Part shown: one piece after another, positions 1 through 5,908 of the stretch
Numbering within the stretch: the stretch's first letter is position 1
How the letters are laid out: every line of letters begins with the position of its first letter
From: an uncultured Clostridia bacterium
GTDB lineage: Bacteria > Bacillota > Clostridia > Oscillospirales > CAG-272
NCBI GenBank assembly: GCA_946404295.1
Contig: CAMJDE010000101.1
Span: forward strand, 1-6,918
DNA length: 6,918 nucleotides
Direction of reading: 5' to 3'
Position numbers and translations under genes: made by a program
Notes under the pieces: model-generated
Databases searched by the model: none
Seen by the model: the letters and a program-made list of their open reading frames with translations, nothing else
Told to the model about the DNA's origin: nothing

Positions 1-114
1 CGGCTGCTCGAGCCCAAGATCCGCGAGGGAACCGACGCCGAGCGCGCCGCCGCGGCGCGGGCGCTGACCATCGGGCTCGCGGCGCTGGAAGGACAGGAGA
101 TCAAGGATCTTTAA
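1..114 (+). CDS. 3' end of an unidentified protein (partial)
   Basis: The first frame is open from base 1 to a TAA at 112-114 and encodes the last 37 residues of a protein whose start lies outside the window. The tail is rich in Ala, Glu, Leu and Arg (for example ERAAAARALTIGLAALEGQ) and looks like one or two amphipathic helices ending in EIKDL. Its GC-rich third codon positions match the neighbouring genes, so it is probably real coding sequence. I do not recognise the family. The stop overlaps the stop of the convergent transporter gene by two bases (TTAA at 111-114), which leaves no room for a terminator between them. Confidence 0.7.
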   Translation, partial: RLLEPKIREGTDAERAAAARALTIGLAALEGQEIKDL

Positions 115-1112
115 TCGGTCCCGTCCGGCGGGGGAAGTTCGCTTTTCTTCCCGCCGAGAGCCGACAGTTCGACGGTCAGGACCGCCGTCAGGATGAGCGC
201 GCATCCGAGTATCTCGGGCGCGTTCATTCTTTCACCGAGGAAAAGGATCCCGCCCAGCGCCCCGAAGACCGCCTCGAGCGACATCACGACGGCGGCGACC
301 GCCGGCGGGGTCTTTGCCTGTCCGACGATCTGGAGGGTGTAGGCGACCCCGCAGGAGAGGATCCCGAGGAAGAGCAGCGGCGGGAGCGCCGAGACGATCG
401 CCGACAGGGCGGGGCGTTCCGCGATGAAGAGCGGGGGCAGCCCGAGCGCGCCCGCGACAAGGAACTGGAGCATCGAGAGTCGGATCCCGTCGATCTCCCC
501 GGCGAAGCGGTCGATCGAGAGGATCTGGAACGAGAATACGATCGAGCAGAGGAAGGCGAAAAGCGCCGGACGGTCGATCGCAAACGACGTCTCTTTCATC
601 AGGGCGAAAAACGCCGCGGGCGAACCGACGTCGTCGGCGCCCGGCGTGATCCCGAGGACCGAGAGCGAGTAGGCGCCCGCCAGGGCGACCGCGACCCCGA
701 GGATCACCGTCCACCCGATCCGACGGCGGAAAATCACCGCCGAAAACAGCGGGACGAACACGATATAGAGCGCGGTGAGCGCCGCGCTGATCCCCGCGTC
801 GCCCTCCGAGAGCCCGAACTGCTGGAGCGTGGTGGCGACGAAGAGCAGCGCCCCGCAGACGGCGCCGGCGAGAAGGTCGGCGCGCGAAAACGGAACGGGA
901 CGGTAGGCGGGATCGCGCCGACGGCGGACGGCGTCGCGGGCAAGCGAGAAGAGAAAGAGGGTCAGCGCCCCGATGAAGAAACGGATCGCGTTGACCGAGA
1001 AGGGCGGCAGCGCCCGGCTCGCCTCCTTCTGCGCCGTGAACGCGAAGCCCCAGATCATCGAGGCGAGGGCGAGGATCAGCGAGCCGATCGGGGAATATTT
1101 GCGTTCGTTCAC
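111..1112 (-). CDS. EamA/DMT-superfamily transporter (RhaT/YdcZ-like permease)
   Basis: This is a 333-residue integral membrane protein with about ten hydrophobic segments (roughly residues 9-26, 36-57, 77-95, 105-127, 132-152, 182-199, 211-230, 242-262, 269-292 and 297-316). That is the two-fold EamA repeat of the drug/metabolite transporter superfamily. The family signature near the end of each half is visible, most clearly SLEAVFGALGGILFLGER at 278-295. Such proteins export or import small metabolites such as amino acids or nucleosides; the substrate cannot be read here. A hydrophilic loop of about 30 residues (153-181) separates the halves and looks longer than usual. I chose the GTG at 1110-1112 because an excellent SD site lies 7 bases upstream. 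An in-frame ATG at 1155-1157 would sit inside the tRNA terminator hairpin. The gene has no obvious promoter of its own and lies just behind that terminator. Confidence 0.9.
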   Translation of the reverse strand: MNERKYSPIGSLILALASMIWGFAFTAQKEASRALPPFSVNAIRFFIGALTLFLFSLARDAVRRRRDPAYRPVPFSRADLLAGAVCGALLFVATTLQQFGLSEGDAGISAALTALYIVFVPLFSAVIFRRRIGWTVILGVAVALAGAYSLSVLGITPGADDVGSPAAFFALMKETSFAIDRPALFAFLCSIVFSFQILSIDRFAGEIDGIRLSMLQFLVAGALGLPPLFIAERPALSAIVSALPPLLFLGILSCGVAYTLQIVGQAKTPPAVAAVVMSLEAVFGALGGILFLGERMNAPEILGCALILTAVLTVELSALGGKKSELPPPDGTD

Positions 1113-1117
1113 GGGTT

Positions 1118-1126
1118 CACCTCCCT
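1118..1126 (-). promoter_or_regulatory. Shine-Dalgarno site of the transporter gene
   Basis: On the minus strand this reads AGGGAGGTG, a near-perfect complement of the 16S rRNA 3' end. It is 7 bases (from GGAGG) before GTG 1112-1110 and decides the start over the upstream in-frame ATG at 1157. Confidence 0.85.
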
Positions 1127-1133
1127 GTCGGGC

Positions 1134-1175
1134 AAAAAATGAAGAAGAAAACGGCACCCTGAAACGAGTGCCGTT
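1134..1175 (-). terminator. Intrinsic terminator of the tRNA-Val operon
   Basis: Read on the minus strand, a perfect 8-bp stem (AACGGCAC at 1175-1168 paired with GTGCCGTT at 1157-1150) closes a 10-base loop. It is followed by a T-rich tail (TTCTTCTTC then A and six T, 1149-1134). It begins 2 bases after the encoded CCA end of tRNA-Val(GAC), so it ends the tRNA transcript. It also lies just upstream of the transporter start codon, so transporter expression from the tRNA promoter would need readthrough. Confidence 0.88.
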
Positions 1176-1176
1176 C

Positions 1177-1253
1177 TGGTGGAGACAACTGGACTCGAAC
1201 CAGTGACCCCTTGCATGTCAAGCAAGTACTCTAACCAACTGAGCTATGCCTCC
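1177..1253 (-). tRNA. trnV: tRNA-Val (anticodon GAC)
   Basis: The 74-base body plus encoded CCA (1179-1177) folds as a full cloverleaf. The acceptor is GGAGGCA/TGTCTCC with one G-U pair. The D arm is GCTC/GAGT with the GG pair in its loop. The anticodon stem CTTGC/GCAAG closes the loop TTGACAT. The variable loop has 5 bases, and the T arm is ACTGG-TTCGAGT-CCAGT. The loop gives anticodon GAC, which reads the valine codons GUC and GUU. It is the second gene of a two-tRNA transcript, 30 bases after tRNA-Val(CAC), and ends 2 bases before the terminator hairpin. Confidence 0.97.
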
Positions 1254-1283
1254 GAGGTTTCGATCGACGCGGCGGAAAGTCCG

Positions 1284-1360
1284 TGGTGGAGACAACAGGA
1301 CTCGAACCTGTGACCCCTTGCATGTGAAGCAAGTGCTCTAACCGACTGAGCTATGCCTCC
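1284..1360 (-). tRNA. trnV: tRNA-Val (anticodon CAC)
   Basis: The cloverleaf is complete: acceptor GGAGGCA/TGTCTCC, D stem GCTC/GAGC, anticodon stem CTTGC/GCAAG around loop TTCACAT, T arm ACAGG-TTCGAGT-CCTGT, and encoded CCA (1286-1284). The anticodon CAC reads the valine codon GUG. It is first in the minus-strand transcript, with its 5' end about 7 bases from the predicted start of transcription. It differs from the downstream tRNA-Val(GAC) at only five positions: one in the D loop, one in the D stem, the first anticodon base, and both bases of one T-stem pair, which changed together. Confidence 0.97.
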
Positions 1361-1374
1361 GCGTGACGGAGTAT

Positions 1375-1403
1375 ATTCTAACACACTCAAATCAAAAAAG
1401 CAA
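1375..1403 (-). promoter_or_regulatory. Promoter of the tRNA-Val operon
   Basis: On the minus strand a -35-like TTGCTT (1403-1398) is followed by exactly 17 bases and the -10 box TAGAAT (1380-1375). TGT directly before the -10 makes it an extended -10. Transcription should start near 1367, about 7 bases before the tRNA 5' end. The surrounding 1361-1435 is an AT-rich island in GC-rich DNA. I see no comparably good plus-strand promoter for the divergent helicase in this gap. Confidence 0.75.
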
Positions 1404-1438
1404 GAGTTTTTTTCATTTTTCGGAAAAAAGTTTAACGA

Positions 1439-1453
1439 CCGCCGAAAAGGCGG
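1439..1453 (+). other. Small hairpin just before the helicase SD site
   Basis: CCGCC and GGCGG form a 5-bp stem around the loop GAAAA, ending 2 bases before the AAAGGAGG ribosome-binding site of the helicase gene. It could affect mRNA stability or ribosome access. It has no T tract and is not a terminator. A stem this short can arise by chance in GC-rich DNA. Confidence 0.35.
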
Positions 1454-1455
1454 CG

Positions 1456-1465
1456 AAAGGAGGGG
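1456..1465 (+). promoter_or_regulatory. Shine-Dalgarno site of the helicase gene
   Basis: AAAGGAGGGG with AGGAGG ending 7 bases before GTG 1471-1473 fixes the translation start. An in-frame upstream ATG at 1363 has no SD site and lies on top of the divergent tRNA promoter. Confidence 0.85.
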
Positions 1466-1470
1466 ACGCC

Positions 1471-3822
1471 GTGCGCTACGACAAAGAGACGCGGGCGATC
1501 GTGATCGCGGCGCCGGAGTTGGTCCGGCTGGCGCGGATCCGCAGGCGGACGCGTCCCCTGTCCGACGCCGCCCCGACGGACGGTGTGGAGAAGCGCGGCA
1601 CCGAGACGATCTCCGACCTGTACGAGCGGGGCGGGCGGCGCTACCGCGTCACGGGGGAGGTCACGTTCGACGGCGACGACGTCGTTCTCCTCGTCCCGGT
1701 CCCGGAAAACGCCGGGGAACCCGACCCCGATCTGGTGCGGCAGACGCGCGGCGAGGGCTTTTGCCTCCTCGCGATGCTCCGGCGCGCCGGGCGATCCCGC
1801 GGCGCATTCCGCGCCGTCTACCTCTTCCCGTCGGGCGAGACGATCGAAAAACGCGAGACCCCGACGACGCACGACCTCGAACGGTTCTACGACCGACTGT
1901 TTGAGGCGGTCGAACGCGACGCCGCCGCCGAGATCGAACGGGTCGAGCGTCGGCTTCCCTCGATGGCGAAGGCGGTCTTTCCCTATCCCGCGGTGCGCGA
2001 GGGGCAGGGGGAGTTGATCTCGTCGGCGTACCGGGCGATCCGGGGCGGCTACACGCTCTACGCCTGCGCCCCGACCGGGATCGGGAAAACGGCGTCGGTC
2101 CTGTTTCCCGCCGTTCGCGCGATGGGCGAGGGGCATTGCGACAAGATCTTTTACCTGACGCCGAAGAATACCGCCGCCCTCGCCGCCCGCGACGCGGCGG
2201 AGCGGCTTGCCGAACACGGCGCGGTTCTGAAGTGCCTCATGCTCTCGGCGAAGGAACGGATCTGCCCGAAGGGGCTGGTCTGCCGCGAGGTCGGCGCGGA
2301 ACGCTGCCCGCTTTCGCGCTCGGCGCCCGCCCGCGAGGACGACGCGGCGCGCGAATTGCTCGCCTTGGGGAAAACCGTCGTCGACCTGCCCCTGCTCCGC
2401 GAGACGGGCGAGAAGTACCGGGTCTGCCCCTACGAGCTCGCGCTCCGCTACGCGGAGTTCGCCGATCTCGTGATCTGCGACTATAACTACCTCTTCCACC
2501 CGCGCGTCGCGCTCCGACGGTTCTTCTCGGAGAAGGGGCGCTGGTGCTTCCTCTGCGACGAGGCGCACAACCTGATCGACCGGGCGCGCGAACTGTACTC
2601 CTGCGACCTGCCGCTCTCCTTTTTCGACGCGTTTGACCCCGCGGCGGAGAAAAACCCCGCCCTGAAAGCCGTTCTGACCTCTACCCGCGCGACTCTGCGC
2701 CGCATCCTTTCGGCGCTCGTCGCCGAGAACGTCGAGACCGACGGAGAGGGGCTCAAACGCGGGTTCTACCGCCAGAACGCCCTCCCCGAAGGGATCCTTG
2801 AGGGGTCGGCGAAGCTGCTCGACGCCGCGCTGTCGGTGATCGCGGAAAACAAACTGCCCCCCGATCTTCTCGCGGGACTGCGCGACGCTGCCTACGACCT
2901 TTCGGAGATCGTCGACAAATTGAGCCGCTATTCGTCGCGCTTCGTTTCGTTTATCACGCTGCGCGGCGACGCGCTCGCCTACCGCGCGCTCTGTCTCGAC
3001 CCCTCGGAGATCGTTTCGTCGCGGCTCTCGCTCGGTTCGTGCGCCGTCCTGTTCTCGGCGACGATGACCCCGACCGCCTACTACCGCACCGTCCTCGGCG
3101 GGAGACCGACCGACGACGAACTCGATCTGCCCTCGCCCTTCGACCCGTCGCAGCTCGCGGTCGCGGTGCTCGACAGGATCGGAACGCGCTTCTCCGAGCG
3201 TGAAGAGACCCTGCGCGCCGTCGCCCGCGCGGTCCTTACGACCGTGAAGGCGAAGCCGGGGAACTACCTCGTCTTCTGCCCGTCGTTTTCCTACCTCGAC
3301 CGGCTCGCGGAGGAGGTCGGCAGACTGGCGCCGGGGCTCGAGATCGCAAAGCAGGGGCGGCATATGGACCGCAAAGAGCGGCAGGCGTTCCTCGACCGCT
3401 TCTCGGAAGACAACCGCCGGGCGCTTCTCGGCTTTACCGTGATGGGCGGGATCTACGCCGAGGGGATCGACCTGACGGGACGGCGGCTGATCGGCGCGAT
3501 CGTGATCGGCGTCGGGCTCCCGCAGCCGACCCCCGAGAACGAGGCGATCCGCGAATACTACGACGACGCGCTCGAGGCGGGGCGCGAATACGCCTACGTC
3601 TATCCCGGCATGAACCGCGTCCTGCAGGCGGCGGGGCGGGTCATCCGCACCGAAACCGACCGCGGGGTCGTGGTGCTGATCGACGACCGCCTCTCCGAGC
3701 CGCTCTACCGCCGTCTGATGCCCAACCACTGGCGGGGGCTGAAATACGTCGGGGATCTCCCGTCGCTCTCGCACTTGCTGTCGCGCTTCTGGGGCGCGGG
3801 CGGGAAGGACGGCGCCGAATAG
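1471..3822 (+). CDS. Rad3/XPD (DinG)-family Fe-S ATP-dependent DNA helicase with degenerate nuclease-like N-terminus
   Basis: The 783-residue protein shows the superfamily 2 helicase motifs in order: Walker A APTGIGKT (200-207), the four-cysteine iron-sulfur insertion (C265, C271, C279, C319), DEAH (363-366), the SAT motif (529-531) and QAAGRVIR (719-726). The sequence around EGQGELISSAYRAI, FYLTPKN, ICDYNYLFHP and CDEAHNLIDRARELYS resembles Clostridial helicases that carry an N-terminal PD-(D/E)XK nuclease. Residues 1-165 occupy that place. There the expected GRADG-to-DEIKG stretch is replaced by TGEVTFDGDDVVLLVPVPEN (61-80), with no E-x-K pair, so I infer that nuclease activity is lost. Family members are ATP-driven 5'-3' DNA helicases in repair. 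Start GTG 1471 is set by the SD site. The gene is followed by a candidate terminator and is probably transcribed alone. Confidence 0.93.
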   Translation: MRYDKETRAIVIAAPELVRLARIRRRTRPLSDAAPTDGVEKRGTETISDLYERGGRRYRVTGEVTFDGDDVVLLVPVPENAGEPDPDLVRQTRGEGFCLLAMLRRAGRSRGAFRAVYLFPSGETIEKRETPTTHDLERFYDRLFEAVERDAAAEIERVERRLPSMAKAVFPYPAVREGQGELISSAYRAIRGGYTLYACAPTGIGKTASVLFPAVRAMGEGHCDKIFYLTPKNTAALAARDAAERLAEHGAVLKCLMLSAKERICPKGLVCREVGAERCPLSRSAPAREDDAARELLALGKTVVDLPLLRETGEKYRVCPYELALRYAEFADLVICDYNYLFHPRVALRRFFSEKGRWCFLCDEAHNLIDRARELYSCDLPLSFFDAFDPAAEKNPALKAVLTSTRATLRRILSALVAENVETDGEGLKRGFYRQNALPEGILEGSAKLLDAALSVIAENKLPPDLLAGLRDAAYDLSEIVDKLSRYSSRFVSFITLRGDALAYRALCLDPSEIVSSRLSLGSCAVLFSATMTPTAYYRTVLGGRPTDDELDLPSPFDPSQLAVAVLDRIGTRFSEREETLRAVARAVLTTVKAKPGNYLVFCPSFSYLDRLAEEVGRLAPGLEIAKQGRHMDRKERQAFLDRFSEDNRRALLGFTVMGGIYAEGIDLTGRRLIGAIVIGVGLPQPTPENEAIREYYDDALEAGREYAYVYPGMNRVLQAAGRVIRTETDRGVVVLIDDRLSEPLYRRLMPNHWRGLKYVGDLPSLSHLLSRFWGAGGKDGAE

Positions 3823-3833
3823 CCCGAAAAACT

Positions 3834-3864
3834 GCGCGAAAAGACAGGTTTGCGCTTGCTTTTT
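3834..3864 (+). terminator. Candidate terminator of the helicase gene
   Basis: GCGC(G)AAA (3834-3841, one bulged G) pairs with TTTGCGC (3849-3855) around a 7-base loop, followed by TTGCTTTTT. It begins 12 bases after the helicase stop. The stem is short and the T tract is broken by GC, so strength is uncertain. An alternative, longer pairing joins CGCGAAAA (3835-3842) with TTTTCGCG (3861-3868). The T tract is also the -35 region of the next promoter. Confidence 0.45.
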
Positions 3865-3884
3865 CGCGTCCGAATTGCTATAAT
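3856..3884 (+). promoter_or_regulatory. Strong promoter of the dehydrogenase-isomerase operon
   Basis: TTGCTT (3856-3861), 17 bases, then a perfect -10 TATAAT (3879-3884) preceded by TGC (extended -10). The predicted start is near 3891, giving an untranslated leader of about 44 bases. The design (TTGCTT, 17 bases, TGn, -10) is the same as that of the tRNA-Val promoter on the other strand. No operator repeat is evident around it. Confidence 0.87.
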
Positions 3885-3903
3885 ATCCTTGACGATAAAG
3901 AAG

Positions 3904-3920
3904 CCGTCCCTTTGGGACGG
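3904..3920 (+). other. Leader hairpin of the dehydrogenase mRNA
   Basis: CCGTCCC and GGGACGG form a perfect 7-bp stem closed by a TTT loop, about 14 bases after the predicted transcription start and 4 bases before the GGAGG site (3925-3929) of the next gene. On the plus strand it lacks a T tract, so it is not a terminator. It could stabilise the mRNA 5' end or be bound by a regulator; neither is shown. Confidence 0.6.
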
Positions 3921-3934
3921 GAACGGAGGCAACC

Positions 3935-4951
3935 ATGAAACGGGTACTGGTCACGATGCAGGAGGGCGGAACGAGACGTTCGTTCTTCACCGACGAGGTG
4001 CGCGCGTACCTCGACAACCATTTTGAGATGGTTTACAACGAAACGGGAAAGAAGATGACGCGGGAGGATCTGAAACCGATCCTGCCCGAGTTCGACGCCG
4101 TGATGACCGGGTGGGGAAGCGAGTTCTACGACGCCGATCTGCTCGGGGAGAACCCGCGCTTAAAACTGATCGCCCACACGGGCGGCACGGTCGGCAACCT
4201 GCTCGACGCGTCGGTCTACGACGTCGGGGTGCGCGTCCTGACCGAGAATCAGATCTACGCCGAGTCGGTGGCGGAGGGGACGATCGCCTTTCTGCTGGCG
4301 GCGCAGCGGAGCATCCCCGACTACGTCCGGATCGTCCGCGAGGGCGGCTGGAAGGACGACTATAACCCCTTCGGCTCGTGGATCTCGCTGATGGACGCGA
4401 AGGTGGGGCTGGTCGGCTTCGGCACCATCACCCGCTACCTGATCCCGCTGCTCCACGCCTTCCGCTGCGACATCCGGCTCTTCTCGCACCACGCCCCCGA
4501 CGAGGAGTACCGCGCTAAATACGGGATCACGATGATGGAACTCGACGACCTCTTCGCCGAATGCGATATCGTGTCGATCCACTCGGCGCTGAACGCCGAG
4601 AACCGGGCGCTGGTCGGCGCGGAACAACTCTCGAAGATGAAGGACGGCGCGCTGCTCCTGAACACCTCGCGCGGCGCCGTGATCGAGGAAGCGGCCCTGC
4701 TCGACGAGGCGAAAAAACAGCGCATCCGCATCATGCTCGACGTGTTCCACCAGGAACCCCTCGCGCCCGACAGCCCGCTGCGCACCCTCCCGAACGTCTA
4801 CTGCATCCCGCACATGGGCGGCCCGACGATGGATCGCCGGGGCTACGGCACGATGGAACTGGCGAAGCAGATGGTCCGCTTCTTCGACGGCGAGACCGAT
4901 CTGCCGCTTGAGATCAGCCGGGCGGCGTCCGCGCGTATGACCAAAATGTAA
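3935..4951 (+). CDS. D-isomer-specific 2-hydroxyacid dehydrogenase family protein
   Basis: The 338-residue protein has the family's usual length and order: an N-terminal substrate-binding part (to about 100), a Rossmann domain in the middle, and a return to the substrate domain at the end. The catalytic residues are present: R246 in NTSRG (243-247), E274 in DVFHQEP (269-275) and H293 in IPHMGG (291-296). Enzymes of this family reduce 2-keto acids or oxidise D-2-hydroxy acids with NAD(P)H in the cytoplasm. The nucleotide loop is G161-F-G163-T-I-T166, with Thr where the third Gly is expected. The end of the next strand reads FSHH (183-186) instead of carrying the Asp that normally holds NAD, so NADP use or altered binding is possible. 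ATG 3935 follows GGAGG by 5 bases. It is first of two genes, and the substrate is unknown. Confidence 0.9.
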   Translation: MKRVLVTMQEGGTRRSFFTDEVRAYLDNHFEMVYNETGKKMTREDLKPILPEFDAVMTGWGSEFYDADLLGENPRLKLIAHTGGTVGNLLDASVYDVGVRVLTENQIYAESVAEGTIAFLLAAQRSIPDYVRIVREGGWKDDYNPFGSWISLMDAKVGLVGFGTITRYLIPLLHAFRCDIRLFSHHAPDEEYRAKYGITMMELDDLFAECDIVSIHSALNAENRALVGAEQLSKMKDGALLLNTSRGAVIEEAALLDEAKKQRIRIMLDVFHQEPLAPDSPLRTLPNVYCIPHMGGPTMDRRGYGTMELAKQMVRFFDGETDLPLEISRAASARMTKM

Positions 4952-4962
4952 GGAGAATCACC

Positions 4963-5790
4963 GTGAAAACGACCCTCGGTTTCAGTACGATCGCCTGCCC
5001 CGATCTTCCGTGGCGGGAGATCCTCGACGTCGGCGCGGCGGCGGGAATGAAAGCCGTCGAGATCCGCCTTGACCGCGAGGATCGCGTTTTCGGGCTCCCC
5101 GACGCCGAACTGCCCGAACTCAAAGCGGCGCTCGACGCCCGCGGCATGGTCGCGTCGGACGTCGGAACGGGGTTGGCGCTGACCGACTACCGCCCGGGGC
5201 TCGACGAAAAACTGGCGCCCGCGTTCGAGCGGGCGGACGCGATCGGCGCGAAGGGCGTCCGCGTCTTTCTCGGGCACTCGGCGCTCCGCGTGCCGGAGGG
5301 CAAGACCGAGAACGAGGAGGGGATCGTCCGCGCGGTCGCCGAGATCGCGCGGGTCGCGAAACGCTATTCCGCCGACCTCTGGCTTGAAACGCACGGCACC
5401 TACTCGCGGGCGCGCGACCTGATGCGCGTGATCGACGCGGCGGGGGGCGACGGGGTGTCGGTGATCTGGGATATTTTCCACTCCTACGAACTCGGCGAGA
5501 GCGTCGCGGAGTCCGACGCGATCTTAAAGAACAGAACCGTCCACGTCCATATCAAGGACGGCGTGCGTAAGAAGGACGACCCCGACGGCGCGATGACCTA
5601 CACCAAGGTCGGAGAGGGCGAGGTCCCGCTCCGCGAGGCGCTCGCGCTGCTCGACGCGCGCGGGTACGCCGGCGTGCTGTCGCTTGAATGGGAAAATATG
5701 TGGAGACCCGAACTGCGGAGCGTTTTTCCCGATCTCGCGTCGTGTCTTGCCGCGTACAAGGCGTACTTTGCCGAATTGACAAATAAGTAA
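4963..5790 (+). CDS. Sugar phosphate isomerase/epimerase-like TIM-barrel protein
   Basis: This 275-residue protein belongs to the AP-endonuclease-2 / xylose-isomerase-like TIM-barrel superfamily (the IolE/IolI/hydroxypyruvate isomerase group). Visible landmarks are VEIRLD (32-37), LETHGTY (141-147), IWDIFHSYE (168-176), HVHIKDG (194-200) and SLEWEN (240-245). From the family, E142, D170, H196 and E242 probably hold a divalent metal. Such enzymes isomerise, epimerise or dehydrate sugars and inositol derivatives; which one applies cannot be told. GTG 4963 starts 11 bases after the dehydrogenase stop. The SD site AAGGAG overlaps that stop codon (TAAGGAG, 4949-4955), so the two are co-transcribed and probably act on the same pathway. 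Its last codons contain the -35 box of the next promoter. Confidence 0.9.
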   Translation: MKTTLGFSTIACPDLPWREILDVGAAAGMKAVEIRLDREDRVFGLPDAELPELKAALDARGMVASDVGTGLALTDYRPGLDEKLAPAFERADAIGAKGVRVFLGHSALRVPEGKTENEEGIVRAVAEIARVAKRYSADLWLETHGTYSRARDLMRVIDAAGGDGVSVIWDIFHSYELGESVAESDAILKNRTVHVHIKDGVRKKDDPDGAMTYTKVGEGEVPLREALALLDARGYAGVLSLEWENMWRPELRSVFPDLASCLAAYKAYFAELTNK

Positions 5791-5804
5791 AAATGATATA
5801 CAAT
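5776..5804 (+). promoter_or_regulatory. Promoter of the YunG-like/PPC operon, inside the isomerase 3' end
   Basis: A perfect -35 TTGACA (5776-5781) is followed by exactly 17 bases and the -10 TACAAT (5799-5804). The -35 also encodes Leu272-Thr273 of the isomerase. Transcription should begin near 5811, within the left arm of the terminator hairpin that follows. Confidence 0.85.
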
Positions 5805-5839
5805 AGTGGCGCGGGTGCAAAAATGCCCGCGCCGCTTTT
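5805..5839 (+). terminator. Terminator of the dehydrogenase-isomerase operon
   Basis: GGCGCGGG (5808-5815) pairs perfectly with CCCGCGCC (5826-5833). Further pairs (A5805-T5836, G5806-C5835, T5807-G5834) make an 11-bp stem over a 10-base loop, and a short T tract ends at 5839. The stem is strong but the T tract has only four bases, so efficiency is uncertain. It lies 14 bases after the isomerase stop and overlaps the start of the next transcript. Confidence 0.65.
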
Positions 5840-5847
5840 GAAAAAAC

Positions 5848-5857
5848 GAGAGGGGGG
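5848..5857 (+). promoter_or_regulatory. SD-like site with no standard start codon after it
   Basis: GAGAGGGGGG is a good ribosome-binding sequence, but no ATG, GTG or TTG follows within the usual distance. An ACG (5864-5866), in frame with the YunG-like gene, lies 6 bases downstream. This raises the possibility of a rare or mutated start codon. Confidence 0.45.
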
Positions 5858-5908
5858 ATCGCGACGGAAAACGGGGAATACCGTTTCTTCGGTTGGGAGA
5901 CGGCGGAC

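Noticed and set aside
126..156. Hairpin after the stop of the first, partial gene as a terminator
   Set aside because: CGGC...GGGAAG pairs with CTTCCCGCCG only with a 2-base bulge, lies inside the transporter coding region, and has no T tract after it.
1113..1157. Longer transporter starting at ATG 1157
   Set aside because: The added residues (MPFSSSFFARQGGEP) translate the tRNA terminator and the SD site. GTG 1112 has an ideal SD.
1177..1360. The 107-base direct repeat as an integration (att) duplication
   Set aside because: Both copies are complete tRNA genes with different anticodons, only 30 bases apart, and no integrase or foreign DNA lies between or beside them.
1363..1470. Longer helicase starting at ATG 1363
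   Set aside because: The extra 36 residues cover the divergent tRNA promoter and AT-rich spacer and lack an SD site. GTG 1471 has AGGAGG at the right distance.
1353..1904. A 183-codon plus-strand frame rich in Arg, Pro and Gly
   Set aside because: It overlaps a tRNA and the helicase in another frame and has the composition of a frame-shifted GC-rich gene.
3880..3920. Leftward terminator or riboswitch at the dehydrogenase leader
   Set aside because: On the minus strand the hairpin is followed by CTTCTTTAT, but no minus-strand gene ends there. The leader is too short for a riboswitch aptamer that I can recognise.
1432..4017. An 861-codon open frame on the minus strand opposite the helicase
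   Set aside because: It is a mirror of the helicase frame in GC-rich DNA, with low-complexity Arg/Glu/Gly/Val-rich composition and no recognisable domain. The plus-strand protein has every helicase motif.
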